This document shows, piece by piece, positions 17,554 to 26,985 of a stretch of 64,000 nt of DNA. The notes beneath the pieces were generated by a model. The model worked only from the letters and a program-made list of their open reading frames with translations. It was not told the DNA's origin and searched no databases. The position numbers and the translations under genes were made by a program. Origin of the DNA: Sphingobacterium bovistauri (GTDB lineage: Bacteria > Bacteroidota > Bacteroidia > Sphingobacteriales > Sphingobacteriaceae); NCBI RefSeq assembly GCF_020295405.1, contig NZ_JADEYP010000016.1, forward strand, positions 1 through 64,000, read 5' to 3'. The first letter of the stretch is position 1. Each line of letters starts with the position of its first letter.

Positions 17554-19292
17554 AAAATATTTAGAGATAACCAAATATCTCCGAGTAGCCTTTGTTCAGC
17601 TGATGCGTTTTTTAATCGTTGAATACTGTAAGATTTTTTAGCAGAAGCAATTAATTTTACTTGAATTTCTTTAATTAATCCATCTCTTGAAATCAAAATC
17701 TGTACGCTTTCACCTTCTTTGGCATTTGATAATACATAATCTAATGCTTTGCCGTTGATTTCAATTCGGTGATTATTTATTGCAATCAGTTCATCACCAG
17801 CATTAAGTCCTGAAATCCAAGCCGCAGAATCGCGGTCTACATTTTTGATTACCGTATGTCCTTCATTGCTACCAATCTTAATTCCCAACGATTGATGGTC
17901 TTGATCTTCGGCTCTATCTACAAGTTCGTATCCTACTAGATTAAAATATTGATTATAGTCAATATCTTCAGTACTATGCGCTGCTTTGAAAATATCGTCA
18001 AGCTTTACACCTGTTACTTCTTCGGATAAATTTTGGAATTCATCTTCTTCAAAACCTCTATTTTCAATCAGATAGAAATGTTCGTAGGCTGCTTTCATTA
18101 CATCATCAAGACGCTTAACACCATTCGTCTTAGCAATAATTAGAATATCCATCGAGACAGCGTGCATAGCCCCTTTATTGTAATAAGAGATAGCTACATT
18201 TTGAGAATTTTCATCAGGTCGATACTGCTTAATCCAGGTGTCAAAACTTGATGCGGCAGCGCTTTGATACAAATAGCCTGGTCGATTATAAACATTATTG
18301 AATTCAAAGGCTAATTTTTGCAAATATTCAGTCTCATCAAAAATTCCACAACGACGAATAATTAGGTTATCATAATATGAAGTGAACCCCTCAATAATCC
18401 ATAGTCCGGTTGTGTAGTTTTCACTTTCGTAATCAAAAGGTCCAAGTTCTTTAGGACGTAGGCGTTTCACGTGCCACAAATGAAAATATTCATGAGCGAC
18501 AAGGCTTAAATAATTCTTATAGGATGTAGTTTGTGAATAACTAAATCTTGAAGCAGCCAGTATTGTTGAATTTAGATGTTCTAAGCCGCCGCTACCATTC
18601 TGGTAGTTGTGTGTTACAAATAGATAATAATTATTTGGATTTGAACCCCAAATTTTATTTTCTTCGCGAACAATTTTTGTAATATCTTCGGTTAATTGCA
18701 CTTTATCATAATCCGCTAGACCAACCATTGCGCATTCATGAATTATACCATCTACATCGAAAGACCATGTATCTTGATTTCCAATTTGAAATGGTGTATC
18801 GAATAAAATATCAAAATTAGGTGCATAATAAGTATGATTATCACCAATCTTTTCTAACCCTGTTGAGACTTTATTCCAATCCTTATACAGGTTCACTTTG
18901 ACAGTTGATTCGTGCTGAAGATAACCATCAATATACATAAATGTTCCAACGGGACTCAAAAACGCCTTGGAATCATCTATGAAAGAAGTTCGTACTGATA
19001 CTTCAAATCCATAGACAGAATAGCAAAGCTTTAGTTTTTCTTTAGGATTTGAAATACGCCAAGTATTTTTGGAGATTTTTTGGCATTGAATTATATTGCC
19101 ATTATCATCCCTTGCTATTAAACGCTCTACGTTTTTTGAATATTCCCGAACAAGGTAGGAACCTGGAGCCCATACAGGCATTTTAACATCTATATACGCT
19201 TGATCATTAAATCCCTGTATTTGCATCTCGACATCTACATAATGTGCTTGTGGCTCAGAGAAAGATAATTCAAAATGTATAGATTTTGCCAT
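17550..19292 (-). CDS. M61-family metallopeptidase with PDZ domain
   Basis: This 580-residue protein resembles glycyl aminopeptidases of family M61. The N-terminal beta-sandwich domain (about 1-180) is followed by the catalytic domain with the zinc motif HEYFH at 267-271 and the downstream Glu in IIEGFTSYYDNL. A PDZ domain (about 460-560, with AAWISGLNAGDELIAINNHRI) closes the protein. No signal peptide is visible, so it is probably cytoplasmic. It may trim N-terminal residues or damaged peptides. The catalytic residues appear intact. Its stop codon overlaps the shared palindromic terminator. Confidence 0.92.
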   Translation of the reverse strand: MAKSIHFELSFSEPQAHYVDVEMQIQGFNDQAYIDVKMPVWAPGSYLVREYSKNVERLIARDDNGNIIQCQKISKNTWRISNPKEKLKLCYSVYGFEVSVRTSFIDDSKAFLSPVGTFMYIDGYLQHESTVKVNLYKDWNKVSTGLEKIGDNHTYYAPNFDILFDTPFQIGNQDTWSFDVDGIIHECAMVGLADYDKVQLTEDITKIVREENKIWGSNPNNYYLFVTHNYQNGSGGLEHLNSTILAASRFSYSQTTSYKNYLSLVAHEYFHLWHVKRLRPKELGPFDYESENYTTGLWIIEGFTSYYDNLIIRRCGIFDETEYLQKLAFEFNNVYNRPGYLYQSAAASSFDTWIKQYRPDENSQNVAISYYNKGAMHAVSMDILIIAKTNGVKRLDDVMKAAYEHFYLIENRGFEEDEFQNLSEEVTGVKLDDIFKAAHSTEDIDYNQYFNLVGYELVDRAEDQDHQSLGIKIGSNEGHTVIKNVDRDSAAWISGLNAGDELIAINNHRIEINGKALDYVLSNAKEGESVQILISRDGLIKEIQVKLIASAKKSYSIQRLKNASAEQRLLGDIWLSLNIL

Positions 19293-19398
19293 GTTTGTAT
19301 GCTTAAATAAATTTAACCAAAGGTAGAACTAATGCAATGGAGTTCAAAATATTAATAATAATACAATTACATTCCCATAAAACTAACAACGGATTTCT

Positions 19399-19406
19399 TA
19401 TATTTG
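19399..19406 (+). promoter_or_regulatory. -7 box upstream of the first BadF-type kinase gene
   Basis: TATATTTG matches TAnnTTTG exactly 30 bases before the start codon at 19437. No TTG box at the expected upstream distance was found. Confidence 0.4.
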
Positions 19407-19436
19407 AAATAGCAAAAGATTAACTAATTAAGGATA

Positions 19437-20300
19437 ATGATACTAGTTGCGGATAGTGGTTCGTCAAGTTCGGATTGGATGTTAAATCTTCCAGATAGCA
19501 AACCTTTATTTTTTAAAACAAAGGGATTGAATCCTTTCTTTGTCAGTGAAAAAGAAATTGAGAAGGTAATGAAGGACGTGCCTGAGATTATTCCATATTC
19601 GGAAGAAATCAAAGAAGTTTATTTTTTTGGAGCAGGCAGTATTACGCCAGATCGTAGGGAGATAGTTTCTAATGCATTAACCACTTTATTCCCTAATTCA
19701 TTTATTTCAGTAGAATCAGATTTGTTGGGGGCTGCATATGCAACATTGCAAAATGACAAAGGTCTTATTGCTACATTAGGTACTGGATCGGATATTAGTT
19801 TTTATGACGGTAAGAATCTTTTTCAAAGCCATCACGGAATTGGATATGTTCTGGGTGATGAAGGCTCAGGAGCTTGGTTTGGTAAAAAGTTAATAACTCA
19901 TTTTTTGTATGGTAAAATGCCAAGAGATATTGCTAAAGCATTCTCCGAAAAATACCGAATTTCAAAGGATAGTGTAATTAAGAATGTATACCAAAAGGAG
20001 CGGCCTAATTCATATTTGGCTTCTTTTATTCCTTTTATGTCTGAGCATCGCACACATCCATATATAGACAAATTATTGAACGAGGGGTTTGATGAGTTTG
20101 TCCGCACAAATATTATGACTTATCCCAATTATTGGGAATTTTCTTGCAATTTTGTCGGAAGAGTGGCTTATACATTTGATATGAATATACGACAAGTATG
20201 TCAGATTCATGGAGTCACTGTTGGCAAAATTCTTGCGAGTCCAATCTATGATTTGTTCGATTATGTAATCGAACGTGAAACATCTAATTTTTCAATTTAA
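19437..20300 (+). CDS. BadF/BadG-type sugar kinase (N-acetylglucosamine kinase-like)
   Basis: This 287-residue protein of the ASKHA ATPase fold resembles bacterial N-acetylglucosamine kinases. The phosphate-2 loop ATLGTGSD (about residues 115-122) and the YVLGDEGSGAWFGKKL segment (about 140-155) are typical. The N-terminal phosphate-1 motif reads VADSGSSSSDW, whereas its paralogue at 24207-25064 has IADGGSTKTNW, so the usual Thr-Lys pair is replaced by Ser-Ser. Activity may therefore differ. The glutathione peroxidase gene follows after 10 bp. It would phosphorylate amino sugars recycled from the cell wall, but substrate specificity is inferred. Confidence 0.85.
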   Translation: MILVADSGSSSSDWMLNLPDSKPLFFKTKGLNPFFVSEKEIEKVMKDVPEIIPYSEEIKEVYFFGAGSITPDRREIVSNALTTLFPNSFISVESDLLGAAYATLQNDKGLIATLGTGSDISFYDGKNLFQSHHGIGYVLGDEGSGAWFGKKLITHFLYGKMPRDIAKAFSEKYRISKDSVIKNVYQKERPNSYLASFIPFMSEHRTHPYIDKLLNEGFDEFVRTNIMTYPNYWEFSCNFVGRVAYTFDMNIRQVCQIHGVTVGKILASPIYDLFDYVIERETSNFSI

Positions 20301-20310
20301 ATTTTAGCTC

Positions 20311-20817
20311 ATGATTACTTTATTAATGATTCTGAATATGATTTTACCAACATCGTCTGTATATGATTTTTCTTTTAAATCTATAGATGGAGAACAAGTA
20401 AAACTTTCAAAATTCAAAGGCAAAAAGATATTGTTGGTAAATACAGCCTCAAAATGTGGTTTTACGACGCAGTATAAAGATTTAGAACAGTTGCATAAGC
20501 AGTACGGTAAGAATTTGGTCGTTATCGGATTTCCTGCCAATAACTTTGGTAATCAAGAGCCAGGCAGTAATGAAGATATTGCTGAGTTTTGTGAAAAAAA
20601 CTATGGGGTTACATTTTTGATTGCTGAAAAAGTAGATGTAAAGGGAGATAATATACATCCATTATTTAAATACTTAACAAGCCAGCCAAATCCTGATTTT
20701 TCGGGAGATATTAACTGGAATTTTGAGAAATTTTTGATTGATGAAAATGGAAAATTAATACATCGCTACCGCTCTAAAATTAAGCCATTAGATCCACTTA
20801 TTGTAAATCAACTATAA
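20311..20817 (+). CDS. Glutathione peroxidase family protein (thiol peroxidase)
   Basis: This 168-residue protein reduces hydroperoxides, probably with thioredoxin rather than glutathione, as in most bacterial Cys-type members. The peroxidatic Cys49 lies in NTASKCGFTTQY. The usual FPCNQFGxQEP motif reads FPANNFGNQEP, so that Cys is Ala, but a Cys in AEFCEKNYG could be the resolving residue. The WNFEKFLID motif with the conserved Trp-Asn is present. The N-terminus is hydrophobic (MITLLMILNMILPTSS) and could act as a signal or anchor. It is probably co-transcribed with the kinase gene 10 bp upstream. Confidence 0.9.
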   Translation: MITLLMILNMILPTSSVYDFSFKSIDGEQVKLSKFKGKKILLVNTASKCGFTTQYKDLEQLHKQYGKNLVVIGFPANNFGNQEPGSNEDIAEFCEKNYGVTFLIAEKVDVKGDNIHPLFKYLTSQPNPDFSGDINWNFEKFLIDENGKLIHRYRSKIKPLDPLIVNQL

Positions 20818-20853
20818 CAAAAAAGACTTCGAATATTCGAAGTCTTTTTTGTT
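20816..20853. terminator. Bidirectional terminator between the peroxidase and thymidine kinase genes
   Basis: A perfect stem, AACAAAAAAGACTTCGAA paired with TTCGAAGTCTTTTTTGTT (centre at 20834/20835), is A-rich on one side and T-rich on the other. It serves both convergent genes and touches both stop codons. Confidence 0.9.
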
Positions 20854-21437
20854 TATTCATCTATTTTGTGAAAATAGCAGTGACGACATCTAGGTTCGTA
20901 ACTTTCTTTTTCGCCTAATAGCACTACGTTATCATTTTTAGTAAATCTATACGAATAGTTGGCCGGTGCTCCACATTTGACACAGACAGCATGCACTTTG
21001 TATACATCTTCTGCTACAGCCATAATGTTTGGCATTGGTCCAAATGGCCTTCCTTGGTAATCCATGTCGAGTCCAGCAACTATGACACGTACTCCTTTGT
21101 TAGCAAGTTGTATGCACACATTTGGTAATTCATCATCAAAAAATTGAGCTTCATCAATGCCTATTACTTTTGCTTCCCCACCTAATAGCAAAATAGCCGA
21201 TGAGTGTTCGACAGGAGTAGAAGGAATGCTATTACTATCATGAGATACGACTTCTTTTTCGGCGTAACGGATATCAATAGCGGGCTTGAAAATTTCGACA
21301 GGTAATTTTGCGAATTGTGCTCTTTTCATGCGACGAATTAGTTCTTCTGTCTTACCAGAAAACATTGACCCGCAAATCACCTCAATGCTACCCACTTGTC
21401 TGTCTCTTTGGCTGAAATAATTTTCTGAAAAAAGCAT
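20853..21437 (-). CDS. tdk: Thymidine kinase (type II)
   Basis: This protein phosphorylates thymidine to dTMP in the salvage pathway. The P-loop [19 protein letters not shown] lies near the N-terminus, the catalytic region contains [10 protein letters not shown], and the zinc-binding Cys pairs are CVKCG and CRHC. I chose the ATG at 21437 (MLFSENYF), which gives 194 residues and matches the usual Bacteroidota N-terminus. An upstream in-frame ATG at 21464 would add nine residues. It is single and convergent with the glutathione peroxidase gene. Confidence 0.94.
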   Translation of the reverse strand: MLFSENYFSQRDRQVGSIEVICGSMFSGKTEELIRRMKRAQFAKLPVEIFKPAIDIRYAEKEVVSHDSNSIPSTPVEHSSAILLLGGEAKVIGIDEAQFFDDELPNVCIQLANKGVRVIVAGLDMDYQGRPFGPMPNIMAVAEDVYKVHAVCVKCGAPANYSYRFTKNDNVVLLGEKESYEPRCRHCYFHKIDE

Positions 21438-21633
21438 AGTTTTGAATGTATAGGAAGATTGCATAATTCTTGAAAGAATTGTACATCATCCATCGTTTGA
21501 CGATACGAATATCGAAATTATATCTTATTTTTGATATATAAAAAGCAGCGTGATTTCAAAACTATATCATTATCAGTAGTTTTTGTTTCCCACGTTGTCT
21601 TCCGTTTAACTACGTAATCAAAATAAAAGATCC

Positions 21634-22491
21634 ATGGCAAAAACTAAAGGACAATTACTTTCAAAAATTGACTATCTATTTGCAGATATACAATCTCAAT
21701 ATACTGAAATTAAAAAATCTACTGAAATTGACTCAGTTGAGGTGACTTTACTTGAAGCAAATTTAGCTTCATTGACTAAATATTTTGAAGCGTTGAAGAT
21801 TCAAAATAATATGTTGTCAACAAAACAACTAGAACCAGCTAATAAGAATATTTTTACTCCCGCTACAGAGATTTTAAAACCTGCTGATAAGCAAGAGGTC
21901 TTTGAAGAAATTAAGGAGGAATTCCCGGCGTTTAATGAAAAGTCAGATGAAATAAAACAAACTGAATTTTCTTTTAGTAACAACGATGTAACACAAGTTG
22001 TTGCGAAAAAAGAAGAAATAGTTGAATCTGTTGATGATGAGATAGAGCAAACTCTATTTGTTGAAGAACAGGAAGAAGTAGTTGTTCCTGTTACACTACC
22101 TGCAAAGGAGGTGGAATTGCCTGTTCAACAAGCAACTTCTGTTGTTGAAGAAACTGTTGCTCGTCCTTTAACGATAAATGAATTAATTCATCAACAGAAA
22201 CAAGCTGGTGTGAATGTCACTCAGCAGTTTCAAACGTCTGCAGCCAAAGAAAAAGTTGTTGATTTGAAAACTGCTGTCAGTTTGAATGATAAACTATTGT
22301 ATATAAAAGATTTGTTTAATGGTTATAGTTTGGCGTATAGTGAAGCAGTAGAGTTATTAAATCGATTTGATTCATTTGCTGAGGCAGATGCTTTCCTACA
22401 AACAAATTATGCTGTTAAAAATGGTTGGGCTGATAAACCACAAACAGTTGATAAGTTTTATACGTTATTACAAAAGAAATTTGAAGTATAG
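21634..22491 (+). CDS. Conserved hypothetical protein with coiled coil and C-terminal helical domain
   Basis: This 285-residue protein has no recognised function. Residues 1-65 are helical and coiled-coil-like (QSQYTEIKKSTEIDS). Residues about 70-215 form an acidic low-complexity linker rich in Glu, Val and Gln. The C-terminal 70 residues form a compact helical domain (DKLLYIKDLFNGYSLAYSEA, then FDSFAEADAFL), a type I recall from other Bacteroidota hypothetical proteins. No signal peptide is seen, so it is probably cytoplasmic. The position next to tdk gives no clear clue. Confidence 0.75.
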   Translation: MAKTKGQLLSKIDYLFADIQSQYTEIKKSTEIDSVEVTLLEANLASLTKYFEALKIQNNMLSTKQLEPANKNIFTPATEILKPADKQEVFEEIKEEFPAFNEKSDEIKQTEFSFSNNDVTQVVAKKEEIVESVDDEIEQTLFVEEQEEVVVPVTLPAKEVELPVQQATSVVEETVARPLTINELIHQQKQAGVNVTQQFQTSAAKEKVVDLKTAVSLNDKLLYIKDLFNGYSLAYSEAVELLNRFDSFAEADAFLQTNYAVKNGWADKPQTVDKFYTLLQKKFEV

Positions 22492-22500
22492 TTCAGTTTA

Positions 22501-22535
22501 AAATAAATCCTGTAATTCTCCTACAGGATTTATTT
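22501..22535. terminator. Bidirectional terminator between two hypothetical genes
   Basis: A 14-bp perfect stem, AAATAAATCCTGTA (22501-22514) with TACAGGATTTATTT (22522-22535) around a seven-base loop, separates convergent genes. The minus-strand stop codon begins at the next base. Confidence 0.85.
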
Positions 22536-23021
22536 TTATATTTCAAATTTTACCCAAGAAATTCCGTCATGCCCATAAACAAAATACTTCGGCTGTAATA
22601 TTTCTGCTAGTATTTCTGTATCCTTTAAGTATTCTTCATCCAGTGTGTTAAAAGCAGCAAATTGGATAATGTATATATTGTTACTCATATAAGCATTTGT
22701 AGCTTTTATTTTTTCTTGATCCAATACGTTAGATAATTGGCTATACAAATTTTCATTTTCTTGTAATATAATGATACAATCTGGGTTGCCATCCAAAGAT
22801 TCAATATATACTCCCCCAGCTGTATTAATTTTTTCTGCTAAAACAACAGATTCTAATGAATGAAAATTACTCTTTTGATCTAACACAAGTGTTTTGGGTA
22901 AGTTTTCTTTAGATAAAAACTTTAGTTTGTGTTGTATTATATCAATTTCTTCTTCTAAAAGTTCTGCTTTAGAAGGGTTAATATGTTGAAGATTTGAAAT
23001 AATTTCTTGGAATTTTGTCAT
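22536..23021 (-). CDS. Hypothetical protein, 161 residues
   Basis: I do not recognise this protein. It is short, without a signal peptide, with a helical N-terminus (residues 1-40) followed by mixed alpha/beta sequence. The segment AEKINTAGGVYIESLDGNPDCIIIL (residues about 62-86) vaguely recalls the GGVN...PDxIIv pattern of TroA-like periplasmic-binding folds, but the protein is too small and lacks an export signal, so this is only a hint. It is divergent from the YbaB gene, with about 90 bp between start codons. Confidence 0.65.
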   Translation of the reverse strand: MTKFQEIISNLQHINPSKAELLEEEIDIIQHKLKFLSKENLPKTLVLDQKSNFHSLESVVLAEKINTAGGVYIESLDGNPDCIIILQENENLYSQLSNVLDQEKIKATNAYMSNNIYIIQFAAFNTLDEEYLKDTEILAEILQPKYFVYGHDGISWVKFEI

Positions 23022-23113
23022 GGTACAAATTTAATTAAATAAGCTTATTCTGTTACTTATTTTGAACGGAAAACATGATTTCGTATTTTGGTCTAAATAA
23101 ATTAGAAGATACT

Positions 23114-23428
23114 ATGTTTGACAAATTATTCCAAGCGCAACAAAAGGCGCAAGAGATCAAAGCAAGATTAGATAATATATCAGTTTCTGGTGAGGCTGAA
23201 GGTGGTAAAGTACGTGTAATTGCTACAGCAAACAAAGAAATAAAAGAAGTGAGTATAAGTGATGAATTATTTGCTGAAGGAGACAAAGAGCAAATTGAGG
23301 ATTTATTAATGGTTGCACTTAATAAAGCATTAGCTCAAGCTGAAAATGTTAGTCAGACTGAAATGGCTGCTGCCTCACAAGATATGTTAAGCGGATTAGG
23401 TGGTCTAGGGAATCTATTTGGTAAATAA
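23114..23428 (+). CDS. YbaB/EbfC-family nucleoid-associated protein
   Basis: This small DNA-binding protein (104 residues from the ATG at 23114) forms tweezer-like dimers that bind DNA non-specifically. The family motifs are MFDKLFQAQQKAQEIKARL at the start and SGEAEGGKVRVIATANKEI in the middle, with a Gly-rich C-terminus. An upstream in-frame ATG at 23075 would add 13 residues not seen in family members, so 23114 is preferred. In many bacteria the gene neighbours recR and dnaX; here it is followed after five bases by a metal-dependent hydrolase, so the two are probably co-transcribed. Confidence 0.93.
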   Translation: MFDKLFQAQQKAQEIKARLDNISVSGEAEGGKVRVIATANKEIKEVSISDELFAEGDKEQIEDLLMVALNKALAQAENVSQTEMAAASQDMLSGLGGLGNLFGK

Positions 23429-23433
23429 TAATT

Positions 23434-24129
23434 ATGGCAAATCAAATTTCAGTACGTTATTTAGGACATGCCTGTTTTGAATTTAATTTCAATGGAACTA
23501 AGGTTTTATTAGATCCTTTTGTGACTTATAATCCTTTAGCTAAAGATATTAATGTATCCACTTTAAATCCTGATTACATTTTTTTATCACATGCACATGA
23601 AGATCATGTTGCTGATTTACCTACAATTCAATCGCAGTCGAACGCTACTGTAGCAGCTATAGTGGAGACAGCAGGTTGGGTGCGTAAGCAAGGTGTTGCG
23701 GATGACAAAGTTTTAGAGTTTAATTTTGGAGGAACTTTGTCCTTGCCTTTTGGTAAGGTAAAAATGGTGTATGCATTACATACTAATTCTACACCAGATG
23801 GCGCATATGGAGGAGCTCCTTGTGGTTTTATCTTCTTTGTAGGCGACAAAAAAATATATTTTGCAGGGGATACTGCATTAACCCTAGAGATGAAATTGTT
23901 GGAAGGACTGAATTTAGATTGGGCATTCTTACCAATTGGAGGTCACTATACGATGGATATGTATGATGCGGTGAAGGCTGCGGATTTCATAAATTGTAAG
24001 AATGTGATTGGAATGCATTATGATACATTTTCTCCTGTCACTATTGATACGATTGAGGCTAAAAAGGTGTTTTCAAAAGCGAATCTTAATCTTAGCCTGC
24101 TGAAGTTGGGGGAATCAATTGAATTATAG
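23434..24129 (+). CDS. Metal-dependent hydrolase, UPF0173 family (metallo-beta-lactamase fold)
   Basis: This 231-residue protein has the metallo-beta-lactamase fold. The zinc motif LSHAHEDHVADL (about residues 51-62) is the HxHxDH signature. Further metal ligands are FAGDTAL and the C-terminal IGMHYDTF. The start, ISVRYLGHACFEF, is typical of the UPF0173 (YtkL-like) family, whose physiological substrate is not settled. It follows the YbaB gene after five bases and ends at a bidirectional terminator. Confidence 0.9.
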   Translation: MANQISVRYLGHACFEFNFNGTKVLLDPFVTYNPLAKDINVSTLNPDYIFLSHAHEDHVADLPTIQSQSNATVAAIVETAGWVRKQGVADDKVLEFNFGGTLSLPFGKVKMVYALHTNSTPDGAYGGAPCGFIFFVGDKKIYFAGDTALTLEMKLLEGLNLDWAFLPIGGHYTMDMYDAVKAADFINCKNVIGMHYDTFSPVTIDTIEAKKVFSKANLNLSLLKLGESIEL

Positions 24130-24152
24130 TAAATCTTAACTTCATATTTACT

Positions 24153-24183
24153 AAAAAAGTCCATTCGATGAATGGACTTTTTT
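24153..24183. terminator. Bidirectional terminator downstream of the UPF0173 hydrolase gene
   Basis: Perfect 14-bp stem AAAAAAGTCCATTC (24153-24166) with GAATGGACTTTTTT (24170-24183), three-base loop. It separates convergent genes. Confidence 0.88.
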
Positions 24184-24206
24184 AATATAGTAGTCTTATG
24201 TAAAGA

Positions 24207-25064
24207 TTATTTGTTTGAATATCTGTCAATATGGAATTGAACTAAATCGTCAATTGGTGAACGTAAGATTTTACCTACATTCATGCCATATTGATTTGCT
24301 TTTTCTTCCAATACATTGCGGAAATTATAACCTACAGAACCTATACAGTTGAACGTATAGCTTTGATAGTTAGGGTATTTGCTTACTAGGTTGGCAAAAA
24401 AAGCTTCGAAAGCATCATCAACAATTTTGCGTGTATATTCGATGTTTACATTATTGTCATATACAAATTTACTAAAGCTAGCACAAAAACGATTTGCTAA
24501 TGGTTTAGTATATACGCTGTCCATGATTTCATCCTTTGACAATTTGTATGTATCGTAGAATGCTTTTGCAACGTCTACAGGCATTAAATCACGAACGAAA
24601 TCAGTCAGAAGTTTTTTACCAATGAAAGAACCTGAGCCTTCATCACCTAAAATGTATGCCGCCGAACTAATATTATGAGTAATTTTGTCACCATCGTAGA
24701 TACATGTATTAGTACCTGTACCCAGAATTGCAGCAAATCCAGTTTCTTTACCTAAAAGCGCTCTAGCTGCAGCTAATAAGTCATGACCGATTTCAATTTT
24801 TGCGTTAGGGAATAATACGCGAAAAGCGTCTGATACAATTTTAGCTTTTTCGTCGTTGTGTACTCCGGCACCATAATAATTTACTTCTTGAATTTTATCT
24901 AAAGGTAAATCATTTGGTAATCCTTTTTTCAAAGAACTCACGATATAGTCACTGTCCACAAAGTAAGGATTGTAACCTTCTGTGTTGAAATAGATCTTCT
25001 TTTGATTATCGTCTAATAGGCACCAATTGGTTTTGGTAGATCCTCCATCTGCAATAATGATCAT
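24207..25064 (-). CDS. BadF/BadG-type sugar kinase (N-acetylglucosamine kinase-like), second copy
   Basis: This 285-residue ASKHA-fold kinase is a paralogue of the protein at 19437-20300. The phosphate-1 motif IADGGSTKTNW is canonical, the phosphate-2 loop is AILGTGTNTCIYDG, and the YILGDEGSGSFIGKKL segment matches the family. It lies 193 bp downstream of a FucP-like sugar transporter gene on the same strand, with a hairpin between them and its own -7 box. Together they suggest uptake and phosphorylation of N-acetylglucosamine or a related sugar. The substrate is inferred from the context, not shown. Confidence 0.88.
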   Translation of the reverse strand: MIIIADGGSTKTNWCLLDDNQKKIYFNTEGYNPYFVDSDYIVSSLKKGLPNDLPLDKIQEVNYYGAGVHNDEKAKIVSDAFRVLFPNAKIEIGHDLLAAARALLGKETGFAAILGTGTNTCIYDGDKITHNISSAAYILGDEGSGSFIGKKLLTDFVRDLMPVDVAKAFYDTYKLSKDEIMDSVYTKPLANRFCASFSKFVYDNNVNIEYTRKIVDDAFEAFFANLVSKYPNYQSYTFNCIGSVGYNFRNVLEEKANQYGMNVGKILRSPIDDLVQFHIDRYSNK

Positions 25065-25090
25065 TATTAGTTTATTTTAGTATAGTTATT

Positions 25091-25098
25091 CAAAATTA
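25091..25098 (-). promoter_or_regulatory. -7 box upstream of the second BadF-type kinase gene
   Basis: On the minus strand TAATTTTG (25098-25091) is an exact TAnnTTTG match about 27 bases before the ATG. No TTG box at the expected distance was seen. Confidence 0.4.
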
Positions 25099-25171
25099 TC
25101 TGTTCCGAAGATACATTATTATTTATAAAAACAATAGTATTTAAAAATTTTATTTTAAATAACTTTCTTTT

Positions 25172-25222
25172 AAAACACAAAAAACAGCCTCAATTTGCAT
25201 TGAACGCTGTTTTTTGTGTTTT
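25172..25222 (-). terminator. Terminator after the sugar transporter gene
   Basis: Arms AAAACACAAAAAACAGC (25172-25188) and GCTGTTTTTTGTGTTTT (25206-25222) pair perfectly over 17 bp, with an additional TCAAT/ATTGA pairing inside the loop. It lies between the transporter gene and the kinase gene, so the kinase probably has its own transcript. Confidence 0.85.
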
Positions 25223-25257
25223 ATGCTTAGTGTAAAAAGTACAATTAGCTTAATTTC

Positions 25258-26985
25258 TTAATGACTAGATGAGCCATCAATGTGTTCAATATCTATGTTT
25301 TGCTTTTTTAAGAATCCTTTGACTAATACAGCAAAAAGTATAATGTAAATAAATCCAATCACAGGGATTATGTAAGAATTATGTATACCTATGATATCTG
25401 CTAACTTACCTTGAATTGGGGGAATGATACCCCCGCCAAGAATCATCATAACTAAGAAAGCAGACCCTTGTTCTGTATATTTTCCAATACCAACTATTGA
25501 CAGGGCGAATATTGATCCCCACATAATAGAACAGGCAAGCCCCCCGGTCAGAAATGCATAGATAGCGATAGTCCCTGATGATAATAATCCAACAATCATA
25601 GCAGCTAAACCTAATGTCCCAAAAACCACTAATGTTGTTACCGGTTTTTCTTTACTTATGAAAAAGGCAATCACTTGAATAGCAATACAAATTCCAAAGA
25701 AGTACAAATGTGACATATTGAAGCCCGCAATGGAATTTACTGCTAAAACGATAATGAATGCTATAAAAGGAACTGTCGCAGTTAAGATTTTCTTAGTAGA
25801 ATTAGCAAAATTAAACGCTGTAATAGCACCTGCCCAACGGCCAATCATCATACCTCCCCAGTACATAGATATATAAGGTGTAATTTCTGAGGATTGTAAA
25901 CTTCCAAATTCTGGTAATGTAAGCAATTCACCTAAGTTACTTCCTATAGCTACCTCAATTCCAACGTAAACGAATAGTGCTAACATACCCAAAACTAATT
26001 GTGGGTATTTCATAGCGCCCCATCCCTGTGGAGTATGTTGAGCTTTGCGATAAGCAAATAGTAAAGATCCTACGACTGCGATCAATGCTCCAAATAATAA
26101 AGCCATACGCTTAAGTTCAAGAGGGTGTGCGATTTCTTTGATTTGGGCTTTGATATTATCTATGGTTGTGATATCTGTGGTAGCTTTTATTTGCGCGTTC
26201 ATTTTTTCAATCTGTAGAGCCGTTTCACTTTTATAGCTTAAAAAAACAGGTGTAAACATTACAGCTAAAAGAACAGTCATAACAATAAGGATATTTTTAG
26301 CTTTAGAAGCTTCTTCCATTGGCTCGTTATTGATTCCTGGAGGTACTTTTTTTGAAAAGTTAAATAAAGCGGCTGCAAATATAAATAGTAAGCCAACTGC
26401 AATATACAGATATACTACCTTATTAAGTGGTAAGCTAGAAATTTCAGAGTCAGACATAGGTTCGAACGTACCGAATAGGGCATATCCAATTACCAAAGGG
26501 CCTATAGTTGTTCCAAAGGAGTTTACAGCGCCTCCAAGATTTACTCGTGAAGCTCCTGTTTTAGGGTCTCCTAATAATACAGCAAATGGATTTGCTGCGG
26601 TTTGCTGTAAAGAAAAGCCTAATGCCACAATAAATAATCCGATCAACATTCCTAGATACACATTCACCTCAACAGCAACTATCATTGCAGCTGCGCCGAA
26701 TGCTGAAAATAGTAATCCATATACTATACTTTTCTTGTAGCCCCATTTGCCAACTAAATCTCGACCTGATAATGTGCCAAATATAAATAAGCCTAGTGCG
26801 CCAATATAATATGCGCTGTAGAAAGCAAAATCGATTAATTGAGATTGGAACTGATCAAGATGGAAATAGTTTTTACAAAATGGTATAAAAATACTATTGC
26901 CTGCAGCAATAAAACCCCAGAAAAAAAACACTACGATTAGTGTATAGAGGGCGGGATAGTTTGTTGGCTTGTTACTTTCATTCAT
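25258..26985 (-). CDS. MFS sugar transporter, FucP/NagP-like
   Basis: This 575-residue major-facilitator protein has about twelve helices plus a central loop of roughly 80 residues containing coiled-coil-like sequence ([19 protein letters not shown]). The opening [21 protein letters not shown] and the [16 protein letters not shown] segment are typical of the FucP/GluP/NagP branch (fucose, glucose or N-acetylglucosamine uptake with H+). The length is above the 420-440 residues usual for FucP, because of the loop and two extra hydrophobic stretches around it. The adjacent BadF-type kinase suggests an amino sugar as substrate. No regulator lies beside it. Confidence 0.88.
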   Translation of the reverse strand: MNESNKPTNYPALYTLIVVFFFWGFIAAGNSIFIPFCKNYFHLDQFQSQLIDFAFYSAYYIGALGLFIFGTLSGRDLVGKWGYKKSIVYGLLFSAFGAAAMIVAVEVNVYLGMLIGLFIVALGFSLQQTAANPFAVLLGDPKTGASRVNLGGAVNSFGTTIGPLVIGYALFGTFEPMSDSEISSLPLNKVVYLYIAVGLLFIFAAALFNFSKKVPPGINNEPMEEASKAKNILIVMTVLLAVMFTPVFLSYKSETALQIEKMNAQIKATTDITTIDNIKAQIKEIAHPLELKRMALLFGALIAVVGSLLFAYRKAQHTPQGWGAMKYPQLVLGMLALFVYVGIEVAIGSNLGELLTLPEFGSLQSSEITPYISMYWGGMMIGRWAGAITAFNFANSTKKILTATVPFIAFIIVLAVNSIAGFNMSHLYFFGICIAIQVIAFFISKEKPVTTLVVFGTLGLAAMIVGLLSSGTIAIYAFLTGGLACSIMWGSIFALSIVGIGKYTEQGSAFLVMMILGGGIIPPIQGKLADIIGIHNSYIIPVIGFIYIILFAVLVKGFLKKQNIDIEHIDGSSSH

